Notes: a model not told the origin generated them from the letters alone. 64,000 nucleotides of DNA from Timema cristinae (GCA_039000515.1 JBCFYV010000012.1:30431821-30495820), one strand, 5' to 3'. Positions 41,107-53,134 are shown, numbered from the stretch's first letter. Numbers and translations: made by a program.

Positions 41107-41780
41107 GTGAGGTAGGGGCCATTTCCTGCCAAATCGGCACGTGGACAATTGGACATTTAGTTTAGTAGAAGAAGCATTGATCTGTGGGGATCGCTTTGTT
41201 AGCCATCGCGTGATTTTATTATATGGATAGAAGACCGTCGTTCGGTGCTTTATTCCGTCATCAGAGAAATCTCATAGTTGTGGAATATAGTTGGTTATCC
41301 TAGATCAGAGCTCTGGACAGTTGGCTTTTGACTGTGGTCAGTGTGTGTGTCGTTTCAGGTGAGTCTGTTTAGTGATGGAGTGTCGTGATCACCATGACTA
41401 CGATAGTGGTTAAGACAGTGGTTAAGTCATGCTTAAGACAGTAGTTAGGACAATGGTTGACTCAGTTGCTTGTGGGCAGTTTCCCAAGAGTGACTAAATG
41501 CCATGAAGTGTATTAGGCTCTTTCCTTGTGCGTGTTTTATGTGAACACCTTTTCGGAGAAGTTGCGGACATTAGGCTGAAATATAAAATGTGACCTTAGC
41601 TCACAGGGGATCAAAATACAGGTTGACCCAACCCTCGTCACTATGACAACCGTATATTAGATAATTTTATTTTAATAAATCAAATAGTTAAGTATTAACC
41701 GTCGGCTATTCATTCAACCTATCCTGACTGACCCCATCTCACTGTAGTCTCACAATGGGTTGTAGGGCCGTGTCTCTACA
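41107..41780 (+). mobile_element. Possible solo LTR
   Basis: The block begins TGTGAGGTAGGGGCC and ends GGGCCGTGTCTCTACA (TG...CA). It is less A+T-rich than both flanks, contains a TCAGTGTGTGTGTCG initiator-like region, a TATAAAATGTG box near 41585 and AATAAA near 41678. Direct 4-bp flanks (TATT/TATA) match only 3 of 4. A degenerate GGTTAAGACAGT tandem lies at 41405-41465. No internal retroelement sequence is visible. Confidence 0.35.
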
Positions 41781-41799
41781 TATATAAGTCATTCACGAG

Positions 41800-43660
41800 C
41801 TAAATTTGCCTTGATGACAGCTCGAAATGTTACTATAGGTAATTTCTAATATATCACTATGCCAACAGCTGACACTTTAGATGACTGTAATGAAAACAAA
41901 TGGTAATATATTAATGTGATAGTTAACCACAGTAATTTTTGACAATATAATTTATATATTTATTTGAGGTCGGATACAAAGTTATTTATAGTTTATTCCC
42001 CTTAAAAAAATATTAACACCACTTTAACAAAATTTATAACGAACATAGCTTCAAAATGGCAACAGACGAATCTAAACCATATGATTGAACATAACGGTGA
42101 ACAAGTTTTTTACAATGATGCAGACACGCAGTTGATGAACATATTTTATTCAGTTAAATATTTCAAAATACGATAAAATAATCATAAAATCATTTATTGT
42201 ATTAAAAAAAAAGACAACCATTTTCTCTTTTCCAAGTAAATACGATGCCTGTATTAAAAGATATTGATGTGTGCACTATATTACACAAAATCAGTAACGT
42301 TCCAAAACGAAAAATAAGTACTTTTAATTATGTTTAAAATATTGTTTCGAGTTGTATAAAAAGAAATTAATTAAAAAAAAATGAAATTGTATGAGAAAAC
42401 TTAAGTGTACGTTATTTTAAATGTAATATATAACAGGTAATTAAAGATCTTTACATTTATAACAAAACTGTGATCTTTTACAAGTGTTGGCAACCCAAAT
42501 CCTAAACATATAATTTTCGAACTGTCATTCAGGTAAAAACCTATCGTGAACGGAATATAGGTGATTTTAAAATCCTGTGTCTTCACATGTTGGTGATCGT
42601 AGAGCCCCCGCCACTAGCATAAGAAATAAAATCGAATAAAGTTAGAAAATAATTTATTCTTTAAATAATTTGTCGTAAATAAAATGTCTGTATAATCTTT
42701 TTTGCTGTAAAATCCCCTAATAAAATGTCAAACATTTTTTTATTTTTTAAAAATAAAAATTAAATGTCTGAGAAACCAGTAATACATTTCAACAGTGTTG
42801 TATTTTGATAATAGATTAAATGAATACAACAATATTGGGGCAAATTATTTATATTTACGATCTATAGTGTGTTTGGTTAGTAGATACATCTAGACCTATT
42901 GACAACTTCACAGGGCAAATATATTTTACATTTGTTGGCATTTATATGACGTTCAATATAATCAACATGTTATAGAGCTTGGCCTAATCTTTAAAAAAAT
43001 ATAAAATTGAATGCGTTTCAAGAAAAATTATTTAAGCAGTTTAACTTATTTTAATTAAGTATATTGGCAAGAGTAGGCCTACACACCTAGGGGAGTTACT
43101 CTGGAGTGTGGTGTTAGGAGAGTGCAATACTGTAATATAATACATACCGATAAACACACCTTCAAAGAAAGAATGAAACAAATTAAATATTATACGACTT
43201 TGATAACTATTATAAAATGTATGTAGATAACCTAATTCAATAATTTTAAACATGAATGATAGCTAAAATAAAATTAGATATTATAAAACAGGGGCGAGAC
43301 ATAATGGAGTAGAGCTGTATTTATAACTGAAAATATCTAATTATTTTTGAAAATTTAGATTTTTTAGACATTTTGCACATTGAGCTTATAATATAGTTTC
43401 ACAAAGTTACTGCGTTCCTCCAATTGTATGTATATTAGTCTAACGCTATTTCCATTGCATCCATACAGATAGAAGTTACGCAGAAAGATTTAAATAAATT
43501 ATCTACCACAACTCTACTTCTATTGGTCAACAAGAGAAAATTGCCAGTTTTTACTAAGGGCAGGGCTTATTACGCTAGGGGAGGCTACGTGAAAGGGTGA
43601 TAGATACTCCTACAAGTCAATTTTTCACCTCTTTGCTCCTATTTCTTCTTTATTTTTTCA
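41800..43660. other. No recognisable gene
   Basis: Long A+T-rich interval with AGGCCTA words but no protein motif, repeat array or inverted repeat that I can define. Confidence 0.4.
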
Positions 43661-43664
43661 TTTA

Positions 43665-43919
43665 TGTAGCAACGGGTCTTACTAGCCATTCGGGTTATAC
43701 GATTAAGTAATAATTACGTTAATGGATTAGGAATTAAGAAGGTTGAATTTAGATGAATTGAACCCGCATTTGCGTGGAGGGAGAGTGGAAAACCATTTAG
43801 GAACCACCACCCCCTTCCCCAGCAGTTCACCTGACCGAGATTAGAAACTTGATCTTCCCGTCGTAAGCAGTCTAGCTCAGCTCAACTAGCGCGTTAGCTA
43901 ACCACGCCACCAAGGCTAG
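43665..43919 (-). repeat. SINE-A, reverse
   Basis: The complement of the tail (AACGGGTCTTACTAGCCATT), body (GAACCCGCATTTGCGTGGAG), box B and head (GCGCGTTAGCTAACCACGCC) are present full length. A SINE-E copy follows 10 bp later. Confidence 0.88.
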
Positions 43920-43929
43920 TTTTGTTCTT

Positions 43930-44214
43930 CTTCTTATTATTATTATTAGCACCGCGTCTTACTACCCGTTCGGGTTATACGCACTTACGCTAATGTGTAA
44001 TGGTAGGGTGATTGTGAGATGAAATGAAGGACCTACAGTTTAACGTGGAATCCGAACCACGGTGGCGACCTGGCATTCCACACATTCACAAGATGTCTTG
44101 TCAGAGGTGTAGGAAGGGTTTGGAAATCAGATAAATCTGTGCCGGGACCGAGGATTGAACCCCGGCCGCCAGCATAGAAGTCTGACACCTTACCCCTAGA
44201 CCACCAGGTCACCC
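43930..44214 (-). repeat. SINE-E, reverse, with 10-bp target duplication
   Basis: It starts with (TTA)n and the tail complement AGCACCGCGTCTTACTACCC, and ends with head complement CCTAGACCACCAGGTCACCC. Box B complement GAGGATTGAACCCCGGC is intact. TTTTGTTCTT is duplicated at 43920-43929 and 44215-44224. This is the best-preserved SINE-E head. Confidence 0.92.
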
Positions 44215-44224
44215 TTTTGTTCTT

Positions 44225-45710
44225 ATTGAATAGAGAGGTACTCAAGGGGGGGAAAACCTTATTACGTATTCCCATTCGCTGTAAAGGTGTAAGAGTAGTT
44301 TGTATAAGAGACAAAAATCAGAAGAACTGACAAAACGAGTTAACAACAAATTGCCCTTTTATGACAGAAACGTCCTAAGAAGTTGAGGTCCCACACCTTC
44401 ATTCATTGGCTGGAAACACTGTCGTAGAAGTTGGTGATAGAGAGGATAAATACTGCCTATTCAGGCCTTGGGAAGAGTAGCCAACATCAAAAAGTCAAGA
44501 TTCTCTTTTACATGAAAATAGCAGCAAGGAGTATTTTTATGAACAGTTTATAAATAAAAACTTACTTATTTATCATTTGCTTGCTCAGCGATGGTGAAAA
44601 TATTAATCTAAATATTAAATGACCCAAAAATGTAAAGCTTTTTAACTATTTTTATTTGGGAAGTCATGAAGCGTCGACATTTATCAAAATCTAAAGTTCA
44701 ATTTTTTGACGATCACAATACTTTCTCTCTTCAAGGGGTCGAGAAAGTAATATCTCCAAAGAGCTTCTAGAGCAGTCTATATTTTTTATAAAGTTAAAGA
44801 TTACTCTAAATAAATTATTAAGTCTTACGGCATTCGATTTTAAAAAACATTTCAGAGGAATGCCTTTCTAAATAACTTATAGAGGCGTGTGTGACTACTC
44901 TATAATTAAATAATATAATTTAAAATGTTATATATTTGTATGTGTGTATAAACTTAAATCTCATTTATGGGGGGTGCCAGAGTAAAAAAAGTGTCAAATA
45001 TTCAAAGTTTTTTTGACAAAATATGTTAATTAATTGTCTTTCCTTTTTCCCTTTTAAGATATGATTTAAAAAAACCTGGTATTGATACTGTGATGGTTTT
45101 GGTAAATAGCTAAGGTGTGGGAGGTTTAATAGAGAAGTATTAATATCCTTGGACACGAATTTCCTAGTCAACATTGAAATTATTAGACCGCTGTTCGGTG
45201 TCAAAGAGATGCCGTTCTTTTGAGTGCGTGCCGGTGCTGCACTAGAGTCTTTATTGAATTCAGACTAATAATATCCTGGACTAATGTTTTCCGCTTACAA
45301 TATTTGCAATAATTTTGCGTTCTTAACTGTAAATAGTTGATTTAGCCATTTAAAAAAAAATTACGTACCTTGTATTTAAAGCTGATAAGGTATCCGTAAT
45401 GTTTGTCAAAAGAGGTAAAAATAAAATTTAAAACATTGTACATAAAACCACTGAAAGTCTTTCCACGTGCAATGTTTACTGTGTCGTGTATTATACACAC
45501 AATTTCCAGAGTAAACACAAAACACTACTGTAAGACCAAAACACGAATGTGAGGACAGGGAATACTATTCACGATTAGACAAGTGTTTGTGTCCTTTGAT
45601 GTGCGAATAACGATAACCTACGGGAAATGTTTGTAGTTTGGTGAACCATGACGAATGTTCGGTATTCGTATAACACACTCATGCAGCCCACGAGTTATTT
45701 ACCATACGAT
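44225..45710. other. Mostly unassigned; one hairpin-ended repeat end near 44640-44755
   Basis: 44640-44755 carries GAAGCGTCGACATTTATCAA, TTTTTTGACGATCACAATAC and the hairpin ACTTTCTC...GAGAAAGT, which match 51480-51583. The rest shows no recognisable gene. Confidence 0.5.
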
Positions 45711-45715
45711 TATAA

Positions 45716-46303
45716 AGAGGAATGATTTGATTTTTTGTTTTTTTGTTTGTAATGGATAACCTCAAAAACTACTGGACTGATTTTAAAAATTCTTTCACCA
45801 ATATAAAGCTACATTATCAGCGAGTAACATAGGCTATATTTTATTTTGAAAATTTAATTTATTTCTCATAAAAATGTCGATAGTATATTATATAGTCGTT
45901 GGAAAAAAAAAGTTGTTGAAGGGAAAGTGCGGTTGGTGTAGGGGGTGGGAGGGTAGGGGTGAGGAAAGAGAAATAGATGTAGTGACGAGGAACGCAAAAA
46001 AAAAAAAAAGATTAAAATAAAATTTGGGGAAACGAGGGGAGTAAATGAAAGTGGAGGAAGCTGAAAAATTAATTTGTTTGATTGGTGTATACACAATTCC
46101 TTTCGCGCCTAGAGCAAACAAAATTATAGAGGAATGAGATGAAAGTAGGAGGGAGGATAAAAAGAGGGAGGGGGCTATACAGTGATGGTAGGACTGTATT
46201 AAAAAAAAGTTTTGTTTTTATATTGACATGATGGATGATTTGAAGCTTTGTTTTACAGGATTCTTTACAATATTTTTTTACGGGGAAGGGGGCTAGTTTA
46301 CCA
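45716..46303 (+). repeat. Interspersed repeat family, copy 2 with extra ~150 bp
   Basis: It matches 24317-24768 closely at both ends. Relative to copy 1 it has about 150 bp more at about 45980-46128 (ACGAGGAACGC, an A-run, then TTTCGCGCCTAGAGC) placed between two GAGGAATGAGATG-like words. Either copy 2 gained sequence or copy 1 lost it. Confidence 0.8.
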
Positions 46304-46365
46304 TACGACGAAAACTCGTCACTTGGGATTCACCGAAAGCCGCACGTGTAGTGCTGTCTTTATGT

Positions 46366-46728
46366 TGGGGTGAAATGGAACGTGAGATAAGGTCAGTGTT
46401 TTTAAAGTTTTTATAACAACTTTTTTGTCAAAATAAATAAATTATTTCTTCAGTATAAACATAGAGTGTGATTCCATCAAGGGTGTTCTCAAATGTTATG
46501 AGAACTTTTTCTCTTCATTCAAAACCTTTTTTCATCTAATTCCGCTATGCTCTTGATAAAAATTCAAGAACTGTTGATTTTATCGTCTGAAGAAAATGAA
46601 ACTCAATGTTTCCAAGTAAGAAATATTTTATTTATTTTGCTTTAAAAAATGCAAAAAAAACTTGCAAAAATCACTCGCCTTTTCTCGCAAACCATATTAT
46701 ACTACTTATACCCCATCTGCGATTGGAA
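46366..46728. mobile_element. Foldback element, diverged copy
   Basis: Arms: GGGGTGAAATGGAACGTGAG, then CAAAATAAATAAATTATTTC at the left; the complement (GAAATATTTTATTTATTTTG ... TTTTCTCGCAAACC ... ATACCCC) at the right. The centre includes GAACTTTTTCTCTTCATTC and AATTCAAGAACTGTTGA, also found near 20820-20890 and, inverted, near 63040. Confidence 0.65.
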
Positions 46729-46747
46729 GGATGGTTAACAGCTATCA

Positions 46748-46854
46748 GAAGGTTCTTTGTCACAAACATTGGCTGAAAGTAGTTATATTGAAATTGTTCT
46801 TAGTAATACTATATTATCACTAGGTTGCGGATAGTTTGACAAGAACCTTCTGGT
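46748..46854. repeat. 16-17-bp inverted repeat with ~73-bp spacer
   Basis: CAGAAGGTTCTTTGTCA (46748-46764) is answered by TGACAAGAACCTTCTG (46839-46854) with one base fewer. The surrounding frames on both strands (46783-46974 minus; 46856-47077 plus) have no recognised domain. Confidence 0.55.
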
Positions 46855-47029
46855 AATGTCGCTTACCCCCTCTCCTACAGTAGATGTCCCCTTGCCGAAC
46901 ACGGAGTTTATATTATTAGTCTGTCTTGAAAAATGTAACTTAGATAGAACAGTCGCGTCAGCTCCAACCACCAATATAAGAGTTAAGACACACGGATTGA
47001 AGTGCTACCGGTCTTTGAGGCCATTTTTT

Positions 47030-47265
47030 TTAGCACCATGTTTTACTACCCATTCAGGTTATACGCTTATATACTAATAATTCTAATAGGACTAGGACTG
47101 AGGAAGTTTGTATTTAAATAAGTGTACCAACATTTGCATGAAGGACACCATTTTGTAAAAATCACCCTCAGTACACCCGACGAGATTCGTATCCCGATTC
47201 TCCCGTCATTAGCAGTCTAGTCTAGTGCGATTGTCGCCTTAGACATGTGGCCATTGAAGCGGGTC
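47030..47265 (-). repeat. SINE-B, reverse
   Basis: AGCACCATGTTTTACTACCC, CATTCAGGTTATACGCTTAT, CAACATTTGCATGAAGGA, CCGACGAGATTCGTATCCCG and CGCCTTAGACATGTGGCC are in order. Confidence 0.75.
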
Positions 47266-47269
47266 TGAG

Positions 47270-48180
47270 GCTCAATTAACCCTACAGTGTTGCCAGAGCA
47301 ATCGTTACTAAGGAAACCAACTCCCTTACCTCTTAGCCTCAGGATGTCACGGGATTGGTAAACACGGGATAGGAAGGTTAAAATAGCAAACAAAACAAGC
47401 TAAATTCCTGGAAAAGATTGTAATAGGTAGAAAATTAGTTCTGTCATGTATGAAAGGGATTGGGTGGAAAGGGGTCATGTATGAACCACGTACTGCTTTT
47501 TTCTTATTTATCTTCTCGTATTCCCCACACGTAAACAACAAGCAAACATAGTTTTAGCCTGTCCCTTTCATGTCCCTCCGGCTTGTGTTACGTAGCATTT
47601 CATATCAAAAGGGAATGTCATTATTTAATAGGGAAGCTTTATTTTGTGACAGTAAAAGACTCAGATATAATACTATTCAGAATCAATTATGAATCCTGAA
47701 TATATAAACGATTTCAAAGAATCGTAAGTGCTTTAATTGCATCTTCAACAACGTACATATTCGTAATTTTTCTATAAGTACAGTTTAATAAGGGGAAAAC
47801 GTGAATTATATTACTGTTTTATCAACATTAGAATCTAAGTATAAACATCTGAGTTACGTAACACTGTGATGAACCCAGCGTCTCCCCATGTAACACCATG
47901 ATAACATTAAAGATCCCCCCCAACCCTAACATCAGTGCTACGTGGTTAATGGATGATTCCAAACTAGTTTTAAAGATTGGTGGGAAGGATCAGTGGCAAA
48001 GACTTGAGTTGATAAAATTAATTGGAAGGGAATTAATGTTGAAACATCACGTGGTTAGGTATTTCATGACATATAATTCAAATTGATTTTGTTAAAAATA
48101 TGTTAACTAAATTCAATCTTAATAATTTAGAATATTCAATGATTTATATAAAAATTAACCAACATTAGGTACCAATTACT
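47270..48180. other. No recognisable gene
   Basis: Short frames only (47347-47541 minus; 47898-48086 plus), neither with a known motif. Confidence 0.4.
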
Positions 48181-48185
48181 AATAT

Positions 48186-48625
48186 ATTAGGGGTTAGGAA
48201 GGTTGAATGAAGTGAAAGTGTACTCGCATTTGCATGGATGAAAAGTGGAAAACTATATAGGGAAAAATCCCTTCTATACACTCAAACAACCCACCTTGGT
48301 GGTGTAGTAAGATAACGTGCTAGTTTAGTGTCAAGCTAAATTGCCGAGGATGGGGAGATCAAGGTTCAAATCTCAGTCAGGTTAACTGGGGGTGGATTTT
48401 CTTAAATGGTTTTCCACTCTTCCTCAACGCAAATGAGGGCTCACTTCCTCTATATTCAAACCTCCCAACTCCTAACCCATTAGTGTAATTAGTACTTAAG
48501 CGTATAACCCAAACAGGTGTTAAGTATTACACTCAACAGAGATCAAACCCCGATCTCCCTGTTATCGGCAGTCTAGTATATTGAGATAGTGACGCCTTAG
48601 ATCATGCGGATGATGAAGTGGGTTT
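48186..48625 (-). repeat. SINE-B, reverse, split by SINE-A
   Basis: The body (GTACTCGCATTTGCATGGAT) lies at 48186-48285 and the box B and head complements (GAGATCAAACCCCGATCTCC; GCCTTAGATCATGCGG) at 48528-48625, separated by SINE-A with a duplicated TACACTCAA. Confidence 0.85.
48286..48527 (+). repeat. SINE-A inserted in SINE-B, 9-bp target duplication
   Basis: CCCACCTTGGTGGTGTAGTA, GCCGAGGATGGGGAGATCAA, GGTTCAAATCTCAGTCAGG and GCGTATAACCCAAACAGGTG are present. TACACTCAA is at 48277-48285 and 48528-48536. The copy is more worn than that at 29254. Confidence 0.87.
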
Positions 48626-48629
48626 CATT

Positions 48630-49955
48630 TTAACTAAACACGTACAGTACCTGCATTTATAAAGTAAAAGTATGAGATAATACTGAATATTAATTTTAAA
48701 ATTGCATATGATTGAATCAATGATGGCAAAGAGATTTAAATAATATTAATTTCTCAATACTTAAATCGTTCCAAACACACGATAAAAATTAATGGAACGG
48801 AACTCCGCACGGACTTTCTCGCTCTATTGTTTAAAAATTGAGATAATTACTCACAATTCGTGATATAATATACACTAGCGAACCAGAAAGCAAATTGCGC
48901 TCTAAATACGTAAAACCTTTTTTTGACTCATGATTTTAAATTGTATAATTTTAATTTTAATGAATTAACGTCATCATTTGTATATTTGGACTAATAAAAA
49001 ATATAGATATTGGGTTTCCAATGGGTCAAAACTTCGTATTAAAGTTTTGACTCCCGGTTAGAATTTTCAGCAATTTATTAAGGGATGCACATCTTATGGT
49101 TATCGCATTGCTTTTAAATTCCTCATTTATAAATTTTGACCAATAAAATAGGCAATTATTGACTATATTGTCTAAAATGAGAGAGATAGCTTATTGCTGA
49201 ACCTGGGGCAGGTCCAGGAGGGGCACTCACCCCCTTTCAAGAAATTAAGCAATTAAAACAATGTTAAAGTCCCTAATAGTTCTTTCGTCACGTAATACTA
49301 TGTCACTAACAAGATATCATTTTTAAAAATGGTTATTGGTAATATTATCAAATTATTAATATACTATAATTATTATAAACACTTAAGACAGTCACATTAA
49401 GTATTAAAATGATGAAAATAGGCATTAATGAAATTACCCAAATTTAAGTTGCACGCCTCTCACATTGTTGCACAAACATTGTTCAGGTTTAAAATTATTC
49501 TATCATTTTTATTATTATCATTATTTCAACGATTAATAATACATACTGATCTTTAAAATAATTGTTACAGTGTTTAAACGTATATCCCATCTTAATAATT
49601 ACTATTTGTTGATGTTAATATGTGCTTTTAATAAATTTCAATACTAATCGCCAATTTCAAGTTATAACCTTCGTGAAAGGACTATTTTTAAGTTTAACGC
49701 TATACTGAAAAATTACTTAAAGATAAACTCTCAAATTTTGACGTATTTATATGACAAAATTTCTTTAGGTGCCCTATTCCTCCATCCGCGATCCCGATAG
49801 GAGCACTCCCCCTACCCCCGCTCCAAGAATCCTTGATTCACCCACGTGCTGTACAAACATTCCCCCTAAGAGGTTAAAGGAAAATCAACACCAACTCCAT
49901 GAAAGATTTACTTATTCGCTTACTCTATGGCACTAGAGAATTATTGTATTTAAAC
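48630..49955. other. No recognisable gene; possible worn DNA-element ends
   Basis: GGTCCAGGAGGGGCACTCAC at 49210 and ATAGGAGCACTCCCCCTACC at 49797 look like opposite ends of an old element with G/C-rich termini, but no duplication or coding sequence supports it. Confidence 0.3.
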
Positions 49956-49959
49956 TTAA

Positions 49960-50452
49960 CTAATATTTTACATCACTAAATCTCACAAAATTGAACTTAT
50001 AGGTTTGCCAATATCTTAGAAACTGTTGGTTTTATAAAAATATATTTAAAATACACGATTTTTATTTTTAATAGTACTAAAGTTTTACAATGATAAGTTA
50101 TTTAGTATCTCAAATAGTTGCGGAGCTACGGAAACTTCCGCTTCTGTAAGGTACCCTAAAAGTCATTTTCATGGGAAAATGTTAAATCGCCAGTTTATGT
50201 ATAATCTTAATTAACGGCGAGATACCCATTTTAATCAAAATCGTTAGAGCCGATTTTGAGAAAATCGATTCTTTCTCTGTTCAATATTTACTAAACTACT
50301 CTTAATTTTGGGGTTAACAAGACACACAGGCAGACGGCATTGTAAAAACCACATTTTTGGGCTCGGAGGGTCACTAGACGGTGACATCCACCAACATTTC
50401 GGGTTAGATTTATTTTACGGTCGCAATACTTTCTTTGGTGATAGTAAAGTTT
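49960..50452 (+). repeat. Hairpin-ended interspersed repeat, copy 1
   Basis: TAGTATCTCAAATAGTTGCG, GAGCCGATTTTGAGAAAATC, CTACTCTTAATTTTGGGGTT and CAGGCAGACGGCATTG correspond to words at 51110-51460. It ends in ACTTTCTTTGGTGATAGTAAAGT, a hairpin. The family also ends at 44755 and 51583. Confidence 0.65.
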
Positions 50453-50969
50453 ATATATATTATATAATATGTATATATATATATGTATATATATATAAAT
50501 AAATAAATATTATATATAGACGGTGACATTCACCAACATTTCGGGTTAGATTTATTTTACGGTCGCAATACTTTCTTTGGTGATAGTAAAGTATATATAT
50601 ATATATAATTATATAATATGACGTGACATCCACCAACATTTCGGGTTGGATTTATTTTACGGTCGCAATACTTTCTTTGGTGATAGTAAAGTTTATATAT
50701 ATATATATAATATAATATAGACGGTGACATCCACCAACATTTCGGGTTAGATTTATTTTACGGTCGCAATACTTTCTTTGGTGATAGTAAAGTTTAATAT
50801 ATATATATATATAAATATATTAATATATACACGGTGACATCCACCAACATTTCGGGCTAGATTTATTTTACGGTCGCAATACTTTCTTTGGGGTTTATAT
50901 GTATATAAACTTTACTATCACCAAAGAAAGTAAAATAAATCTAACCCGAAATGTTGGTGGACGTCACCG

Positions 50970-50972
<3 letters not shown>
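50376..50972. repeat. Local amplification of the repeat end: five direct and one inverted copy, linked by AT runs
   Basis: A ~75-bp unit (GACGGTGACATCCACCAACA ... TCGCAATACTTTCTTTGG ... TAGTAAAGTTT) starts at 50376, 50518, 50620, 50719 and 50829, each followed by (TA)n. The fifth is cut short at TTTCTTTGGGG. A sixth copy is inverted at 50906-50972 and lacks 11 bases (CGGTCGCAATA). It ends in a (CT)n and (TA)n run. Confidence 0.93.
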
Positions 50973-51009
<37 letters not shown>

Positions 51010-51016
<7 letters not shown>

Positions 51017-51583
51017 TGCGTATAGCTTGAAATTTATTTGTTGTATAAAAACATGTTTCAAATAAAATATGTGTATTATAACTAACTTATCTATACATTT
51101 GCCATGATAAGTAATTTAATATATCAAATAGTTTCGGAGATATGATAAAAAAAATATGAGAATTTACGCATCAGACTGGAACCCTTAAAGACATTTTGCC
51201 AAAATGTTGAGAGTAGCCATTTTGTTTGTAATATTTATATGTGTTTAGAAATAAAATTTAATTAAAACCGTGAAAGCCGATTTGGAGAATATCGACTTTT
51301 TCTCTTTTTGCCCTTCAGTAAACTACCCTTAATTTTAGGGTTAGATACTCACTTCGAAAACACCTTGGTGTAACTCTATGAAAACCCTAGCTACCAAGTT
51401 TTAGCCCAATCGATAAAATAGTTTCAGCTCTAGTTGGATGAATAGACAGACAGACGGAAATTCATAAATCACTTTTTCGGATTTGGGGAGTTATGAAACG
51501 TCAAGAATCATCAAAATCTCGAGTTCAATTTTTTTTTGACGATCACAATACTTTCTATACCTGTAGAATAGCGAGAAAGTAAA
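51010..51583 (+). repeat. Hairpin-ended interspersed repeat, copy 2
   Basis: It runs from ATAAAAACATGTTTCAAATA through CAAATAGTTTCGGAGATATG, GAAAGCCGATTTGGAGAATA, ACAGACAGACGGAAATTC and GACGATCACAATACTTTC to GCGAGAAAGTAA. The GATRAATAGACAGACAGACGG style is common in arthropod interspersed repeats. Confidence 0.65.
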
Positions 51584-51671
51584 TACTCGTATGTTGATTG
51601 GTCTACAATTTAACCTAAAATTTCAAACGACTTTATTTGATGGCAACTGTTTCAGTGTCCCAATAGTTTAT

Positions 51672-52010
51672 AGCAGCGTTAGTAAAGTTACGGACCGTGG
51701 ACCGCATCTGACCGGCGTGCCTGTATGGCTCATATGTTGTCCATAAAGCTTTTTATGAATGTTAAAGGTTATTATTTAACTAATAAATTATACAAAGTAG
51801 CGCAAATGTTTGGGTATAAAATATTTGTTTGCATTTTGAAGGTTATTATTTAAATAATAAGTTATAAAAAGCAGCGCAACTGTTTTTCTATAAAACTTTT
51901 TATGAATGTTAAAGGTTTTTATTTAACTAATAAATGATACCAATGTGTATGGATTTTAAAGGTTATTATTAAACTAATAAAATATAAACAGTAGCTAGAA
52001 TAAGAAGAAA
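51672..52010 (+). repeat. hAT-like terminus followed by a ~72-bp tandem repeat
   Basis: AAAGTTACGGACCGTGGACC GCATCTGACC resembles the subterminal wording of hAT MITEs. From 51752 the unit TTTTTATGAATGTTAAAGGT plus TATTATTTAACTAATAAATT repeats about every 72 bp for nearly four diverged copies. The opposite terminus is not seen. Confidence 0.55.
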
Positions 52011-52019
52011 AATATAATC

Positions 52020-53130
52020 TTTCTCGTAGTGGCTTATAATTTTAAATATTAATATTTATGTCCAAATAAATATATTAAGAACAATTATTTGGTTTTTAAA
52101 ATATATAGTTAACTAATATATCTCCAAAAAAATTCTAATCCATGCTAAAGGAAGTAAATATAGTAGTGATTTACGTTTTGAAAACCACTATTTGATTATT
52201 TCCTTTATTTAATTGATTAAAAGCAAAATATCGTGTGGCTGTAAATCCGTTATTTTTCCTTGTATAATTTAAATTGTATTACTACTAATTATTTACAATA
52301 TGTTAGTTTTGTATAATACAAATTCCTTTTCATCGGTATAAAGCGATTTCAAATACGTAAAATAATTTTTCCATGGTCTTTTATTTGGTAAAATCGTGCA
52401 ATGATATGAGGATGAGTGTTGACCGGCCTCCCGTGTTTATCAAGCAATACTCTATATTCGACTGTGATGACACATCCAAAAAAGCTCTATAACTAAACCT
52501 GTCAGAGATATTGGACGATGAGTGGCAGTAAGCTGTTCCCGCTAACACTTGGTGTGGCTAGTCCCAGTTGATGCAATGAGTAGGAAACGTATTTAGACTA
52601 TTTGTCATTTTTTTCTTTGATCGTAACATATGGGCAGTTGAGATGTATGTGTGTATGCATTCCATGTTATTACGATTACACTATCTTAATTTTTTAGTGC
52701 TTATAGTTGCCTATTCGGTTGGTTTTCTCCCATTTTTATTAATAAGCCCCTTAATTAAAGGATCTATTTTGGCTTTGTTCTCTCTTTTTCATACAGCATG
52801 GTTTTTCTGTTGAAAGGGAGAGAGATAGCATAGTTTCTTATAAGTTATGGCATACTTGTTTGGAGTAAGTGTGAAAATCGACACTGGTTAAATGACTTCC
52901 AATGAGCGTAAATTTAATGGATGACAATGGAAGCATTGGCAGACATCTTGGGAGTAAATAGCATGCCGTTACAGGAGAAAACTTAAACTTCTTAAGAAAT
53001 GGCAGATATGAATTTTTTTCCTTTGACATCGTGTGAAGTAGAACTCAACTCCCCAATTTATAAAAACATTATATTTGTTGATATAACCTATTTCACTATC
53101 GAAAATTTATATAAGTATTTAGTGGTTGAC
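52020..53130. other. No recognisable gene
   Basis: A+T-rich; frames such as 52838-53029 (minus) have no known motif. Confidence 0.35.
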
Positions 53131-53134
53131 AGCA

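Noticed and set aside
46783..47077. Overlapping coding-like frames on both strands
   Set aside because: Neither has a known motif; they run into a SINE-B on the right.
49196..49860. DNA element with G/C-rich ends
   Set aside because: The termini match poorly and no target duplication was found, so it is only mentioned as a possibility.
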